Positions 16,515 through 24,033 of a stretch of 40,782 nt of DNA are shown one piece after another. Each line of letters starts with the position of its first letter. Positions within the stretch are counted from its first letter, which is position 1. The notes below the pieces were generated by a model, which was given only the letters and a program-made list of their open reading frames with translations, was not told where the DNA came from and did not search any database. This DNA comes from Sphingobium ummariense RL-3 (GTDB lineage Bacteria > Pseudomonadota > Alphaproteobacteria > Sphingomonadales > Sphingomonadaceae): the NCBI RefSeq assembly GCF_000447205.1, contig NZ_AUWY01000085.1:1-40782 (forward strand), given 5' to 3'. A program made the position numbers and the translations under genes.

Positions 16515-16548
16515 TATCGCCGACCTGACGATGATATCACGACCTGAC
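16510..16548. repeat. Imperfect tandem repeat of about 20 bases at the SDR stop
   Basis: The unit GATGATATCGCCGACCTGAC (16510-16529) is repeated with one missing base and one change at 16530-16548. The first copy includes the SDR stop codon. It looks like a small slippage duplication. Confidence 0.7.
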
Positions 16549-16552
16549 AAAG

Positions 16553-16577
16553 AGGCGGACGACAGCGTCATCCGCCT
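16553..16577. terminator. Hairpin between convergent genes
   Basis: AGGCGGA (16553-16559) pairs with TCCGCCT (16571-16577). The stem extends with GAC/GTC after one mismatch, leaving a three-base loop. There is no T-run. It lies between the convergent SDR and DUF4142-operon ends, so a two-way terminator is plausible. Confidence 0.35.
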
Positions 16578-16617
16578 GTAAGGTGGAAGGGTGAAAGCCT
16601 GCCTTGAAGTCGGGCCC

Positions 16618-16767
16618 TCAACTGCCCGGCCGGTTGTTGATAGGCGGAGCGAGCGGATTGGCACGGCTCGGCTGGCCCTTTTCCGTGCGGCTCGCCCCAC
16701 CCTTTTCTTCGTCCTCGTCGGGCTTCTTCGGGGCCGCGGGATGCTGGGGAGTGTCTTCCTTCGACAT
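16618..16767 (-). CDS. 49-residue charged protein coupled to the DUF4142 gene
   Basis: The ATG shares one base with the stop of the DUF4142 gene (TGATG). The product starts MSKEDTPQHPAAPKK and is rich in Lys, Glu, Asp and Pro, without hydrophobic segments, so it is probably disordered and cytoplasmic. The stop is at 16618-16620. The overlap makes translation likely. Similar tiny Pro/Glu-rich genes occur in sphingomonads, but no function is known to me. Confidence 0.5.
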   Translation of the reverse strand: MSKEDTPQHPAAPKKPDEDEEKGGASRTEKGQPSRANPLAPPINNRPGS

Positions 16768-17264
16768 CAGCGGCCTGCGTGCGTGCCGCCGTTGAGCATA
16801 TCGATATGATGTTGCACCACCGGCACGATTTCACCGGCCGCCGCCTTCAGGGCGGGCGCGTCTCCGCCCTGCGCATAGGACTGGTGCAGGGACAGCGCCT
16901 GAGCATGCGCCGCCTTCTGCTGCTCCCAATACAGCGTATCGCGCGCCGTGCCGGTCGCCTTCGTCAGGGCGGCCACCTTGGCTTTCTGGTCGGGCGACAG
17001 CTGTGGCGGCGTCGGCTTGACCTGCGCCTTGGCGGCGGCCGCCTTCAGCATCGCGGTGCTCTTGCTGTGATCGTTGACCATCATCGTCGCAAAGGAGCGG
17101 ACCTTCTGGTCCTTGCTGCTTTCGAGCATCAGCTTGCTCGAAGTCTGCTCATAAAGGTCCGATGCCGCCGCCTTGGCAAGATAATCGCCGGGGGTCGTCT
17201 GGGCCTGGGCGGCAAAGGAAAGCGTCAGCGCGAACGGCACCACGAGCAAGGATCTGATCAACAT
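16767..17264 (-). CDS. DUF4142 periplasmic protein
   Basis: A 165-residue protein: signal peptide of about 22 residues (cleavage after AAQAQ), then a four-helix DUF4142 domain with the typical SDLYEQTSSKLMLESSKDQKVRSFATMMVNDHSKS, which is quoted here only as its key parts FATMMV and NDHSKS. It also has the closing region with paired His (VVQHHIDML). DUF4142 is ferritin-like in shape and widely found in stress or exported contexts; its function is unknown. AAGAGGAGATTCCAAC precedes the ATG. A weak GGAAC-N17-GCTT lies 28 bases upstream of the start (17292-17317). Confidence 0.82.
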   Translation of the reverse strand: MLIRSLLVVPFALTLSFAAQAQTTPGDYLAKAAASDLYEQTSSKLMLESSKDQKVRSFATMMVNDHSKSTAMLKAAAAKAQVKPTPPQLSPDQKAKVAALTKATGTARDTLYWEQQKAAHAQALSLHQSYAQGGDAPALKAAAGEIVPVVQHHIDMLNGGTHAGR

Positions 17265-17509
17265 GTTGGAATCTCCTCTTCCTGCCCAGACAAGCAGCCG
17301 AAGAGAGTCCGGGTTCCGGCGGAAACCCGCCAGAAGATAACCTGGATTATAGAGGTCGCGCGGCAAGCACCGAACAACTGCGGGTTTGCTTCCCCTCGTC
17401 GCCTTCATGGCTCCCACCGCCGCAAATTTCGGAAAACTGAACATAAGTGAATCCGAGGGATTTTCTTTTGGATAAGATGGGTTGCGGGGTAAGCAACAGG
17501 GATAACAAC

Positions 17510-18148
17510 ATGGGTCAGGCTGCACCGCTAGGCGAGGATTTCGCGTTTTTCCGCCCCCACCAGTTTCTGGCGCGGGAAGGCGAGCCGCCCGATGGCCTTT
17601 TCCATCTGCAGGAAGGATGGGCCTGCCGCTACCGCCTGCTTGGCGACGGCCGTCGGCAGATCACCGCAGTGTACCTGCCGGGCGATTTCTGCGAGCCCTA
17701 TTGGATCCTGGGACGCCTTCCTTCCCAGCCGGTGGTGGCGCTCACCAACGTTCGGGCGGCGAGAATGCCATGCCGGCTTCCCACGGGCGCCATGACCGAC
17801 GGTCAGAAGCGGCTGTGGAGAAGCCTGGGTGAAAGCTGCGAGCGCCAGGCAAGCTGGCTTGTCACGCTCGGGCGCAAGACGGCCCTGGAAAGACTGGCGC
17901 ACCTGCTGCTCGAACTGTTCGAACGGATGCGCAGGGCGGGCCTTGCCTATGGGCAGCAGTGCGCCCTGCCCCTGACACAGATGGATATTGCCGACCTCAC
18001 CGGACTGACGCCCGTGCACGTCAACCGGACGCTGCAGTCCATGCGGGCAAGGGGCCTGGTCGAGTTGCAGGCCAAGTGGCTGCGCATCCCTGATATGCAG
18101 GCGTTGCGGGAAACGGCGGTGCTGACCCCCAATGAGGTCCTGGCCTAA
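17510..18148 (+). CDS. Crp/Fnr-family transcription regulator
   Basis: A protein of 212 residues. A cyclic-nucleotide-binding-like β-roll occupies about 15-125 (GLFHLQEGWACRYRL, VYLPGDFCEPYW). A helical dimer interface and a winged helix follow, with the recognition region TQMDIADLTGLTPVHVNRTLQSM. No FNR-type Fe-S cysteine cluster is present, and key cAMP-contact residues of CRP are not evident, so the ligand is unknown. ATG 17510 was chosen over an in-frame GTG at 17447 and ATG at 17477 because AGGGATAACAAC stands in front. It lies beside a BLUF sensor and a second regulator of the same family. Confidence 0.82.
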   Translation: MGQAAPLGEDFAFFRPHQFLAREGEPPDGLFHLQEGWACRYRLLGDGRRQITAVYLPGDFCEPYWILGRLPSQPVVALTNVRAARMPCRLPTGAMTDGQKRLWRSLGESCERQASWLVTLGRKTALERLAHLLLELFERMRRAGLAYGQQCALPLTQMDIADLTGLTPVHVNRTLQSMRARGLVELQAKWLRIPDMQALRETAVLTPNEVLA

Positions 18149-18201
18149 GGACGGCGAAGAGGATGGCTGACCGGCGGCAGCAACGGCCGGTGTGTCCTGC
18201 C

Positions 18202-18615
18202 CTAGGCCGCGGCGGCGAAGCGGATCATCGTCGCGATCAGCCGGTCCGCCCACTCGCCGTCTTGCTCTCTGTCGGGCAGCAGCAATGTGCCGAGCAAGGC
18301 CGGCGGTCCCGCATAAGCCAGCGACCATCCCGAAAAACGGCGTGCGGCGACCGCCCCTTCCCGCACGATGCGCACGTCCCGGTGGCGCGCGTCCCGCTCG
18401 ATGCTGCGCATCAGTTCGTCCACCGCCTCCCGGCTGCCCTCCAGCACCTGGACGAAATGGCTTTCGGCGAAGATCAGGGCGCCCGTGACGCCCAGCGAGG
18501 CGTTACGGAGGCGAGCCGCCGCCACCATGTCCTTGACCGCGCCCAAGCCGCCAGGACCGTCCAGATTGCTCTGGCTGACATATAAGAGCGCATAAACCAT
18601 GGGCTTGCGTATCAT
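18202..18615 (-). CDS. BLUF-domain blue-light sensor
   Basis: A 137-residue, single-domain BLUF protein that would bind FAD and sense blue light. The key photochemical residues are present: Tyr12 (LLYVSQ), Asn38 (RNASLGVTG), Gln56 (FVQVLEG) and the semi-conserved Trp97 (FSGWS). No output domain is attached, so it must signal through a partner. The start MIRKP was used; a Met five codons in, which begins nearer to the domain, is an alternative. It is convergent with the Crp/Fnr gene at 17510 and divergent from the one at 18762, so either regulator could be its partner, but this is inference. Confidence 0.9.
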   Translation of the reverse strand: MIRKPMVYALLYVSQSNLDGPGGLGAVKDMVAAARLRNASLGVTGALIFAESHFVQVLEGSREAVDELMRSIERDARHRDVRIVREGAVAARRFSGWSLAYAGPPALLGTLLLPDREQDGEWADRLIATMIRFAAAA

Positions 18616-18761
18616 CCCGAGTTTAACGCCCGATGACTGGCGCCGAGCCTTTCCGGCTGCTCATGGAACAACGCCCCCCTTCAAGGATTAGCCTTTCAGC
18701 CGTCTTCATGCGGCTCCCCCCAAAAGGATAACAGCTGCGACCATTTCAACTTCCAACGACC

Positions 18762-19526
18762 ATGAGGATATCAGATCATACACTGTGGCCTCTTGTCGCG
18801 CGGCTCACCGGAAGGATCACGCTCTCCGAAGAAGACAGGATGGCGCTCGTCGCGCTTCCGCATCAGGTCCGACAGGCGGACGCCGGAGATTATATCGTCA
18901 AGGAGGGGGACAAGAGTTCCTCCTGCCACATCCTGCTGTCGGGCTTTGCGCATCGCCACCGCATATCGGCCGGGGGTGACCGCCATATCCTGGGCATCCA
19001 GGCAGAGGGCGACATCCTGAACCTCCCGTCCCTGCCGCCCGTCCCCTCGGACGACTTCGTCCAGGCGCTGACGCCGGTCCGGACGGCGGCCGTTCCGATC
19101 GACGCGATGCTGGAGCTCAACAGCATGCACCCGGCCATCGCCAATGCGCTGTGGCTGGAAATCACGGCCGAGGTTTCGGTGTTCCGGGCCTGGATATCCA
19201 ATATGGGGAGGCGGGATGCGCGTGGGCGCATCGCGCACCTGTTCTGCGAACTGGTGATGCGCAGCCACCCTGCCGGGGGCGCCGACGGCTGCATGATGAC
19301 ATTGCCGTTGACCCAGATCGAGCTGGCCGATGCCACCGGAATGACCACGGTCCATGTGAACCGCACCCTGCGTGTTCTGGAGGAGCAGGGCTTCATCCGG
19401 CGCCATCGGCGGCAGATCACCATTCCCGATTGGCGGCGGCTGACGGAACTGGCCGACTTTCGACCCACCGCCTGGGCCAGCAGAAGCGATATCGCGTTGG
19501 ACCGACCGGTGGAAATGTCTAACTAG
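18762..19526 (+). CDS. Crp/Fnr-family transcription regulator
   Basis: A protein of 254 residues. A β-roll sensory domain covers about 25-140 (AGDYIVKEGD, CHILLSGFAHRH). A long helix follows, then a winged helix-turn-helix with TQIELADATGMTTVHVNRTLRVL. It has no FNR cysteine set. It is similar in plan to the 17510 regulator, with about 40 extra residues at the C-terminus. No strong Shine-Dalgarno is seen. Its end overlaps the convergent nadE stop by eight bases. Confidence 0.82.
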   Translation: MRISDHTLWPLVARLTGRITLSEEDRMALVALPHQVRQADAGDYIVKEGDKSSSCHILLSGFAHRHRISAGGDRHILGIQAEGDILNLPSLPPVPSDDFVQALTPVRTAAVPIDAMLELNSMHPAIANALWLEITAEVSVFRAWISNMGRRDARGRIAHLFCELVMRSHPAGGADGCMMTLPLTQIELADATGMTTVHVNRTLRVLEEQGFIRRHRRQITIPDWRRLTELADFRPTAWASRSDIALDRPVEMSN

Positions 19527-21588
19527 GCGGCGCCGGCCCCAGCGCGGCAGCAAGCTCGTCCAGCCAAAGGGCGGCCGTTCCATCGGACGGGGCCCGCCAG
19601 TCGCCGCGCGGCGACAGGGCGCCGCCGGACGAGACCTTGGGCCCGTTCGGCAGGGCGGAACGCTTGAACTGGCTGATGGTGAAGAAACGGAACAGGAAAT
19701 TGTCGAGCCAGCGCCGGATCGTGGGCAGGTCGTAAGCCAGCTTCGCGCTGTCGGGATAGCCGGGCGGCCAGTCGCCCGCGGCGGGATCGCGCCAGGCATG
19801 CCAGGCGAGATAGGCGACCTTCGAGGGCGGCTGGCCCGCGCGCACGATATGATGCAGGAAGAAGTCGTTGAGCGCATAGGGTCCGACCTTGCTCTCGGTG
19901 CTCTGGAGCGCGCCGTCGGCATCCGCGGGCACCAGCTCGGGCGAGATTTCCGTGCCCAATATGGCGGTCAGGATCGCCTGCGTCGGCGCATCGAACTGGT
20001 CGGTCGCGATGCACCAGCGGATGAGATACTGGATCAGCGTCTTGGGGACGCCGCTATTGACCGCATAATGGCTCATCTGGTCGCCGACGCCATAGGTGCA
20101 CCAGCCCAGCCCCAGCTCCGACAGGTCGCCCGTCCCTACGACAAAGCCGCCATGCCGGTTGGCCAGACGGAACAGATAATCGGTGCGCAGCCCGGCCTGC
20201 ACATTCTCGAACGTCACGTCATAGACCGGCTCTCCCTTCGCATAGGGATGGTCCATGTCGGCCAGCATCTGTCGCGCGGCGGGGCGGATGTCGATTTCCT
20301 CCCCCGTGACGCCCAGCGCATTCATCAGTGCCCAGGCGTTGGATTTGGTCTGCTCCCCGGTGGCGAAGCCCGGCATGGTGTAGCCGAGGATCGCGGAACG
20401 CGGCAGTCCCAGCCGGTCGCAGGCCTTGGCAGCGACGATCAACGCATGGGTGGAATCGAGCCCGCCCGACACCCCGATGACGAAATGCCTGCCCGCGGTT
20501 GCCCGGAAGCGAGTGACGAGCCCCTCCACCTGGATATTGAACGCTTCATAGCAATCGGCGTCGAGTTCGCGCGGATCGGCCGGCACGAAGGGGAAACGGC
20601 GGACCGGGCGATGGAGACCCGAACGGTCGCCGAGCGGCCGGAAAGGAAAGGCAATGCGACGGAAGCGCTGTTCGGGATGGCCCATGGCAGCCGCCGTGTC
20701 GTTGAAGGTGCCGTTCCGCATCCGCTCCAGCCGCAGCCGCTGCGTGTCGATGTCGGCGAAGGTCAGTTCCGGCGCGTCGCCGAAACGCGTCGATTCCGCC
20801 AGCAGATCGCCCATCTCGTGAACCATCGCCTGCCCGTCCCACGCCATGTCGGTGGTGCTTTCGCCCGGACCCGCCGCCGAATAGGCATAGGCCGCAATGC
20901 ATCGTGCGGACTGGGCCGCCGACAGCAGATGCCGGTCGCGCGCCTTGCCGATCGTGATGTTGGAGGCCGAAAGATTGCAGAGGATCAGCGCTCCCGCTAG
21001 CGCCCCGAAGGTCGATGGCGGCAGCGGTGCCCAATAATCCTCGCAGATCTCCACGTTGAAGAGGAAGTCCGGCCGGTCCGCCGCGGCGAAGAGCAGGTCC
21101 GTGCCGAAGGGCGCGCGATGGCCGGCGACCTCCACCTCCAGCCCCGCCAGCCCAGCGCCCGGCGCGAACCAGCGCTTTTCATAATATTCCCGGTAGTTCG
21201 GCAGATAGCTTTTCGGCACGACACCCAGCAGCCTGCCGCCGCCGATCACCAGCGCCGTATTATAGAGCCGCCCGGCGCGGCGAACCGGAGCGCCGATGAG
21301 CAGCACCGGCAGGTCGGCGCTCGCCGCCACAAGCCGACCGATCTCTGCCTCGACCCGATCAAGCAGCGCCTCCTGCAGATGCAGGTCGTCGAGCGCGTAG
21401 GAGGAAAGCGACAGTTCGGGAAACAGGACCAGATCGGCGCCGCCGGCCGCCGCCTCTTGTGCCAGCGACAAGATGGCGGCCGCGTTCGCGCCGACATCCC
21501 CGACGCTGGCCGCCGGGGTCGCGGCGGCAAGTCGGACAAGTCCATGGGTTTCGATGGAGGCGAAGCGATCACTGGTCACGGACGGCAT
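19519..21588 (-). CDS. nadE: Glutamine-dependent NAD(+) synthase
   Basis: Converts nicotinate adenine dinucleotide to NAD with glutamine and ATP. The 689-residue protein has an N-terminal nitrilase-like glutaminase domain with triad residues Glu58 (LFPELS), Lys126 (VPKSY) and Cys182 (EICEDYW). The C-terminal NAD-synthase domain begins near residue 330, with the P-loop VSGGLDST and LGYTMPGF. Length fits the long two-domain class. The ATG at 21588 lies inside the end of the pncC gene (20-base overlap), so the two are co-translated. The genes join NMN deamidation and final amidation, a coherent NAD salvage pair. Confidence 0.95.
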   Translation of the reverse strand: MPSVTSDRFASIETHGLVRLAAATPAASVGDVGANAAAILSLAQEAAAGGADLVLFPELSLSSYALDDLHLQEALLDRVEAEIGRLVAASADLPVLLIGAPVRRAGRLYNTALVIGGGRLLGVVPKSYLPNYREYYEKRWFAPGAGLAGLEVEVAGHRAPFGTDLLFAAADRPDFLFNVEICEDYWAPLPPSTFGALAGALILCNLSASNITIGKARDRHLLSAAQSARCIAAYAYSAAGPGESTTDMAWDGQAMVHEMGDLLAESTRFGDAPELTFADIDTQRLRLERMRNGTFNDTAAAMGHPEQRFRRIAFPFRPLGDRSGLHRPVRRFPFVPADPRELDADCYEAFNIQVEGLVTRFRATAGRHFVIGVSGGLDSTHALIVAAKACDRLGLPRSAILGYTMPGFATGEQTKSNAWALMNALGVTGEEIDIRPAARQMLADMDHPYAKGEPVYDVTFENVQAGLRTDYLFRLANRHGGFVVGTGDLSELGLGWCTYGVGDQMSHYAVNSGVPKTLIQYLIRWCIATDQFDAPTQAILTAILGTEISPELVPADADGALQSTESKVGPYALNDFFLHHIVRAGQPPSKVAYLAWHAWRDPAAGDWPPGYPDSAKLAYDLPTIRRWLDNFLFRFFTISQFKRSALPNGPKVSSGGALSPRGDWRAPSDGTAALWLDELAAALGPAPPS

Positions 21589-22105
21589 CGTCCATCATCT
21601 CCAGCGCCACCGCAATCGTCTTGATCCGAACCGGTCCACGGCCGATGTCACCGAAATGCTCTTCCCGATGCACCGTCCCCCCGCCGCGGCGTGCGCAGGC
21701 AAAGTGAACCAGGCCCGGCTCCTCGCCCGGCGGCGCGCTGCCGGCATAGCCCGTCACCGCAAGCGCGATGTCGGCGTGCGACTGGGCGAGTGACCCTTCG
21801 GCCATGGCGACAGCAACGTCGCGGCTCACGGCACCGCAGGCGTCGATCCGCTCCCGCGCAACCCCCAGCAACTCGCATTTGGCTTCCTCGCTATAGACCA
21901 CGAAGCCGCGCTCAAAGGCGTGGCTCGCCCCTTCGACATCGGTAAGGAGCGAGGCAAGCAGCCCGCCGGTGCAGCTCTCGGCGGTCGCAATCTTCAGTTC
22001 CGCATCGCAGCAGGCGCTGAGCAGCGCCTCGGCTGCTTCCTCGACCCATGTCGGCAGGGCGGGAGAAAGGGTTTCGGCGGGGCCGCCGCCGTTTTGCGCA
22101 CCCAT
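21569..22105 (-). CDS. pncC: CinA-family nicotinamide-nucleotide amidase
   Basis: A 178-residue stand-alone CinA C-terminal domain that would deamidate NMN to nicotinate mononucleotide and so recycle NMN. Family motifs: AESCTGGLLASLLT (43-56), ERGFVVYSEEAK, GAVS and AVTGYAGSAPPGEEPGLV. No N-terminal COG1058 domain, so it is the short PncC form. Overlaps nadE by 20 bases. It has about 20 extra N-terminal residues; a later start is possible. Confidence 0.88.
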   Translation of the reverse strand: MGAQNGGGPAETLSPALPTWVEEAAEALLSACCDAELKIATAESCTGGLLASLLTDVEGASHAFERGFVVYSEEAKCELLGVARERIDACGAVSRDVAVAMAEGSLAQSHADIALAVTGYAGSAPPGEEPGLVHFACARRGGGTVHREEHFGDIGRGPVRIKTIAVALEMMDDAVRDQ

Positions 22106-22137
22106 TGCGGTTCAGTCCCGCGCTCGCTGATGGTGGG

Positions 22138-22389
22138 TCAAGGCCGTTCTTCCTCCGCGGCTCCTCCGGCGGTGGCGTCGCTGTCATAATCCTCCGGATT
22201 GCCGCCGCCGCCAGCCGCCGCGCCACTGCCTTCCACCACGCCCGATCCCTCGCTCGGGCGACGGCCCCGGTTGTGGTCGCTGCCCTGCGCGAGGGGCGTG
22301 GGCCTGGCGCTCTCGATATTCTCATCCTCGTCGCCTTGGTAGATGGGCGCGGAGAAGGGTTTGTTGCCCGAAGAAGATGGCCTACTCAT
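22138..22389 (-). CDS. Small hydrophilic protein of unknown function
   Basis: An 83-residue product rich in Gly, Ser, Glu and Asp with no hydrophobic segment, likely disordered. Its ATG lies within the end of the upstream gene (8-base overlap), which supports translation. No family recognised. Third gene of the hemerythrin-nadE operon. Confidence 0.6.
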   Translation of the reverse strand: MSRPSSSGNKPFSAPIYQGDEDENIESARPTPLAQGSDHNRGRRPSEGSGVVEGSGAAAGGGGNPEDYDSDATAGGAAEEERP

Positions 22390-22648
22390 CGCCGGCCTCC
22401 CGACTGCGTTCGCCGGCCTTTTCCTGGCCCGCCCGGCTATCCTGCTCCTCGCCGCGACGGGTCATCGTCTCGGGATTATAGTTGGATGGGATCGACCCGC
22501 CGCTTTCCGGGTCACGGGCCGGTTCGCGATCCAGCGTGTCGCTGGGACGCCGCGCCCCACCTTCGGGCTGGTTCTCGGTCGACAGGTTGGGGTCGCGCGT
22601 CCGTTCCGTGGGAAGCGGACGCTCGCTGCGGAACTGTTCGCTCATCAT
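22382..22648 (-). CDS. Small charged protein of unknown function
   Basis: An 88-residue, Arg/Glu/Asp/Pro-rich product without hydrophobic stretches; probably disordered and cytoplasmic. GGAGAGAC precedes the first of two adjacent Met codons. It follows the hemerythrin gene by 30 bases and overlaps the next small gene. The composition recalls small stress-related hydrophilic proteins common in sphingomonads, but I cannot name a family. Confidence 0.6.
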   Translation of the reverse strand: MMSEQFRSERPLPTERTRDPNLSTENQPEGGARRPSDTLDREPARDPESGGSIPSNYNPETMTRRGEEQDSRAGQEKAGERSREAGDE

Positions 22649-22678
22649 GTCTCTCCAAGCCCTATGCGGGCCGTTCTG

Positions 22679-23254
22679 TCAGGCCAGCTTCAGGCCCTCC
22701 TGGTTCATCCGCCGGGTGAGGCGGCTTGTCCCCGCCTCGTCGAGTGCCGCCTTGAGCCGGGGGAAGAGATCGTTTTCCTCCTGCCGCATATGGCGCTCGA
22801 TATCGGCGCGGAACGCGGCAAGCTTTTCCCTGAACGTCTCGTCGTCCTTCACCAGGTCGGGGAGCTCGTAGAGATATTGCTTCACATAGCCGTGATCGTC
22901 GTTGAGGGCGTCGGCCTCCGCGTCCATCCCGGCGAGGCGCAGCGCGGGATAGATGGCGTTCTCTTCTTCCAGCGCATGCTTGCCGAGCGCATGCTTCAGT
23001 TGCGTCAGCAGAACCGTCCGCCTGCCGCTCGCGCCCGGCTCGGTATCGCGCAGCTTGTCGAACAGGGCGAGGGTCATCTTGTGCTCCAGCGCCAGCGCCT
23101 TGTCCCAGTCGCCCGCCAGCGCCGTGGGCGCCTGCACCGCAAGCTTGCGCCCGAAGGCGGCGAGCAGGGCCAGCGTGGCGCCGACACCCGCGCCGACCAG
23201 CGCATTGCCGCCGGTCGCGGCCTTGAAACGGGACATATGTGCGTGTGTTGCCAT
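22679..23254 (-). CDS. Hemerythrin HHE-domain protein
   Basis: A 191-residue product. After an N-terminal Ala/Gly-rich hydrophobic stretch (about 19-35), a four-helix HHE domain carries the metal-ligand series: LEHKM, KHALEEENAIYP, DDHGYVKQYL and ERHMRQEENDLFP. The family binds a di-iron centre and may sense or buffer oxygen, NO or iron; the exact role here is unknown. GGAGGACGCC precedes the ATG, chosen over an in-frame start 30 bases upstream. It is the first gene of the operon under the GGAAC-N17-CGTT candidate at 23283-23308. Confidence 0.85.
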   Translation of the reverse strand: MATHAHMSRFKAATGGNALVGAGVGATLALLAAFGRKLAVQAPTALAGDWDKALALEHKMTLALFDKLRDTEPGASGRRTVLLTQLKHALGKHALEEENAIYPALRLAGMDAEADALNDDHGYVKQYLYELPDLVKDDETFREKLAAFRADIERHMRQEENDLFPRLKAALDEAGTSRLTRRMNQEGLKLA

Positions 23255-23282
23255 GGCGTCCTCCCGAGAATGATGGGGGCTC

Positions 23283-23308
23283 AACGATGCGCCCTTCGGT
23301 CGCGTTCC
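23283..23308 (-). promoter_or_regulatory. EcfG-type promoter candidate, hemerythrin-pncC-nadE operon
   Basis: On the minus strand GGAAC (23308-23304), a 17-base spacer, then CGTT (23286-23283): an exact match to the EcfG consensus GGAAC-N16/17-CGTT. The start codon follows 29 bases later. It is the best match in the window and faces the diverging site at 23388. Confidence 0.65.
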
Positions 23309-23387
23309 GTGGCCGCTGGAGCGAGGGCGACGGGCATTTACCTATGTTAGCGGGAAGACGCTTTGACCGGCTTTCGCGTCATGTCGG

Positions 23388-23413
23388 GGAACGGCTGCGC
23401 CCTCGACAGGGTT
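23388..23413 (+). promoter_or_regulatory. EcfG-type promoter candidate, SRPBCC operon
   Basis: GGAAC (23388-23392), 17-base spacer, GGTT (23410-23413), 33 bases before the ATG at 23446. It diverges from the hemerythrin promoter candidate. Confidence 0.5.
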
Positions 23414-23445
23414 GCTTAGGCCATTCCCATTCAAGGAGGCACAGC

Positions 23446-24033
23446 ATGTCGGATATCCGGACCTTCCGGGGCGATGACGCGCCGCTTACCACCGCCAAGG
23501 ACCTGGAGCCGACCGACGCGACCGGCCCCCTGGGTAAGCCGAAGGGCGACAGCCTGGTGGGCAAGACGGTCACCATCAACCGGCCGCGGGAGCAACTCTA
23601 TCGCTTTTGGCGCGACTTCAGCAATCTTCCCGCCTTTCTGGACAATGTGGTGTCCGTGGAACCGGTGGACGAAGGCCGGTCCCGCTGGACCGTGAAGGCC
23701 CCGGCCGGAAAAACGGTGGAGTGGACGTCGACCATCACGGAGGATCGGCCGGGCGAACTGATCGCCTGGGCATCGGAAGACGGGGCGGACGTGCCCAATA
23801 GCGGGCGGATCGATTTTCGCGACGCACCGGGCGGTCGTGGCACCTGGGTCACGGCGACCATCGCTTACGATCCACCCGGCGGATTCATCGGCAAGGTGAT
23901 CGCCAAGATGTTCCAGCGGGAACCCGCGATCCAGGCCCGGCGCGACCTGCGCCGCTTCAAGCAACTGATGGAAACAGGCGAGATCGCGACGTCCGCATGG
24001 ACCCGCCGCCAATATGAAGAGGAGATCGACTGA
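23446..24033 (+). CDS. SRPBCC (polyketide cyclase/dehydrase-like) protein
   Basis: A 195-residue protein. After a polar N-terminus, the SRPBCC fold begins near residue 40: [23 protein letters not shown], of which the key part is [11 protein letters not shown]. It continues with [16 protein letters not shown] and [12 protein letters not shown], and ends in a helix. The fold makes a hydrophobic cavity for lipids or other small molecules; the substrate here is unknown. AGGAGGCACAGC precedes the ATG. The stop overlaps the ADH start by one base (TGATG). The cyclase-ADH-SDR order is common in stress-regulated operons of sphingomonads, from memory. Confidence 0.78.
   Translation: MSDIRTFRGDDAPLTTAKDLEPTDATGPLGKPKGDSLVGKTVTINRPREQLYRFWRDFSNLPAFLDNVVSVEPVDEGRSRWTVKAPAGKTVEWTSTITEDRPGELIAWASEDGADVPNSGRIDFRDAPGGRGTWVTATIAYDPPGGFIGKVIAKMFQREPAIQARRDLRRFKQLMETGEIATSAWTRRQYEEEID

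Noticed and set aside
17292..17317. GGAAC-N17-GCTT before DUF4142
   Set aside because: Position fits (28 bases from the start), but the -10 differs at two of four bases; kept only as a weak side note.
18665..18689. GGAAC-N16-GATT before the second Crp/Fnr gene
   Set aside because: The -10 match is poor and the site lies 72 bases from the start, unlike the other sites.
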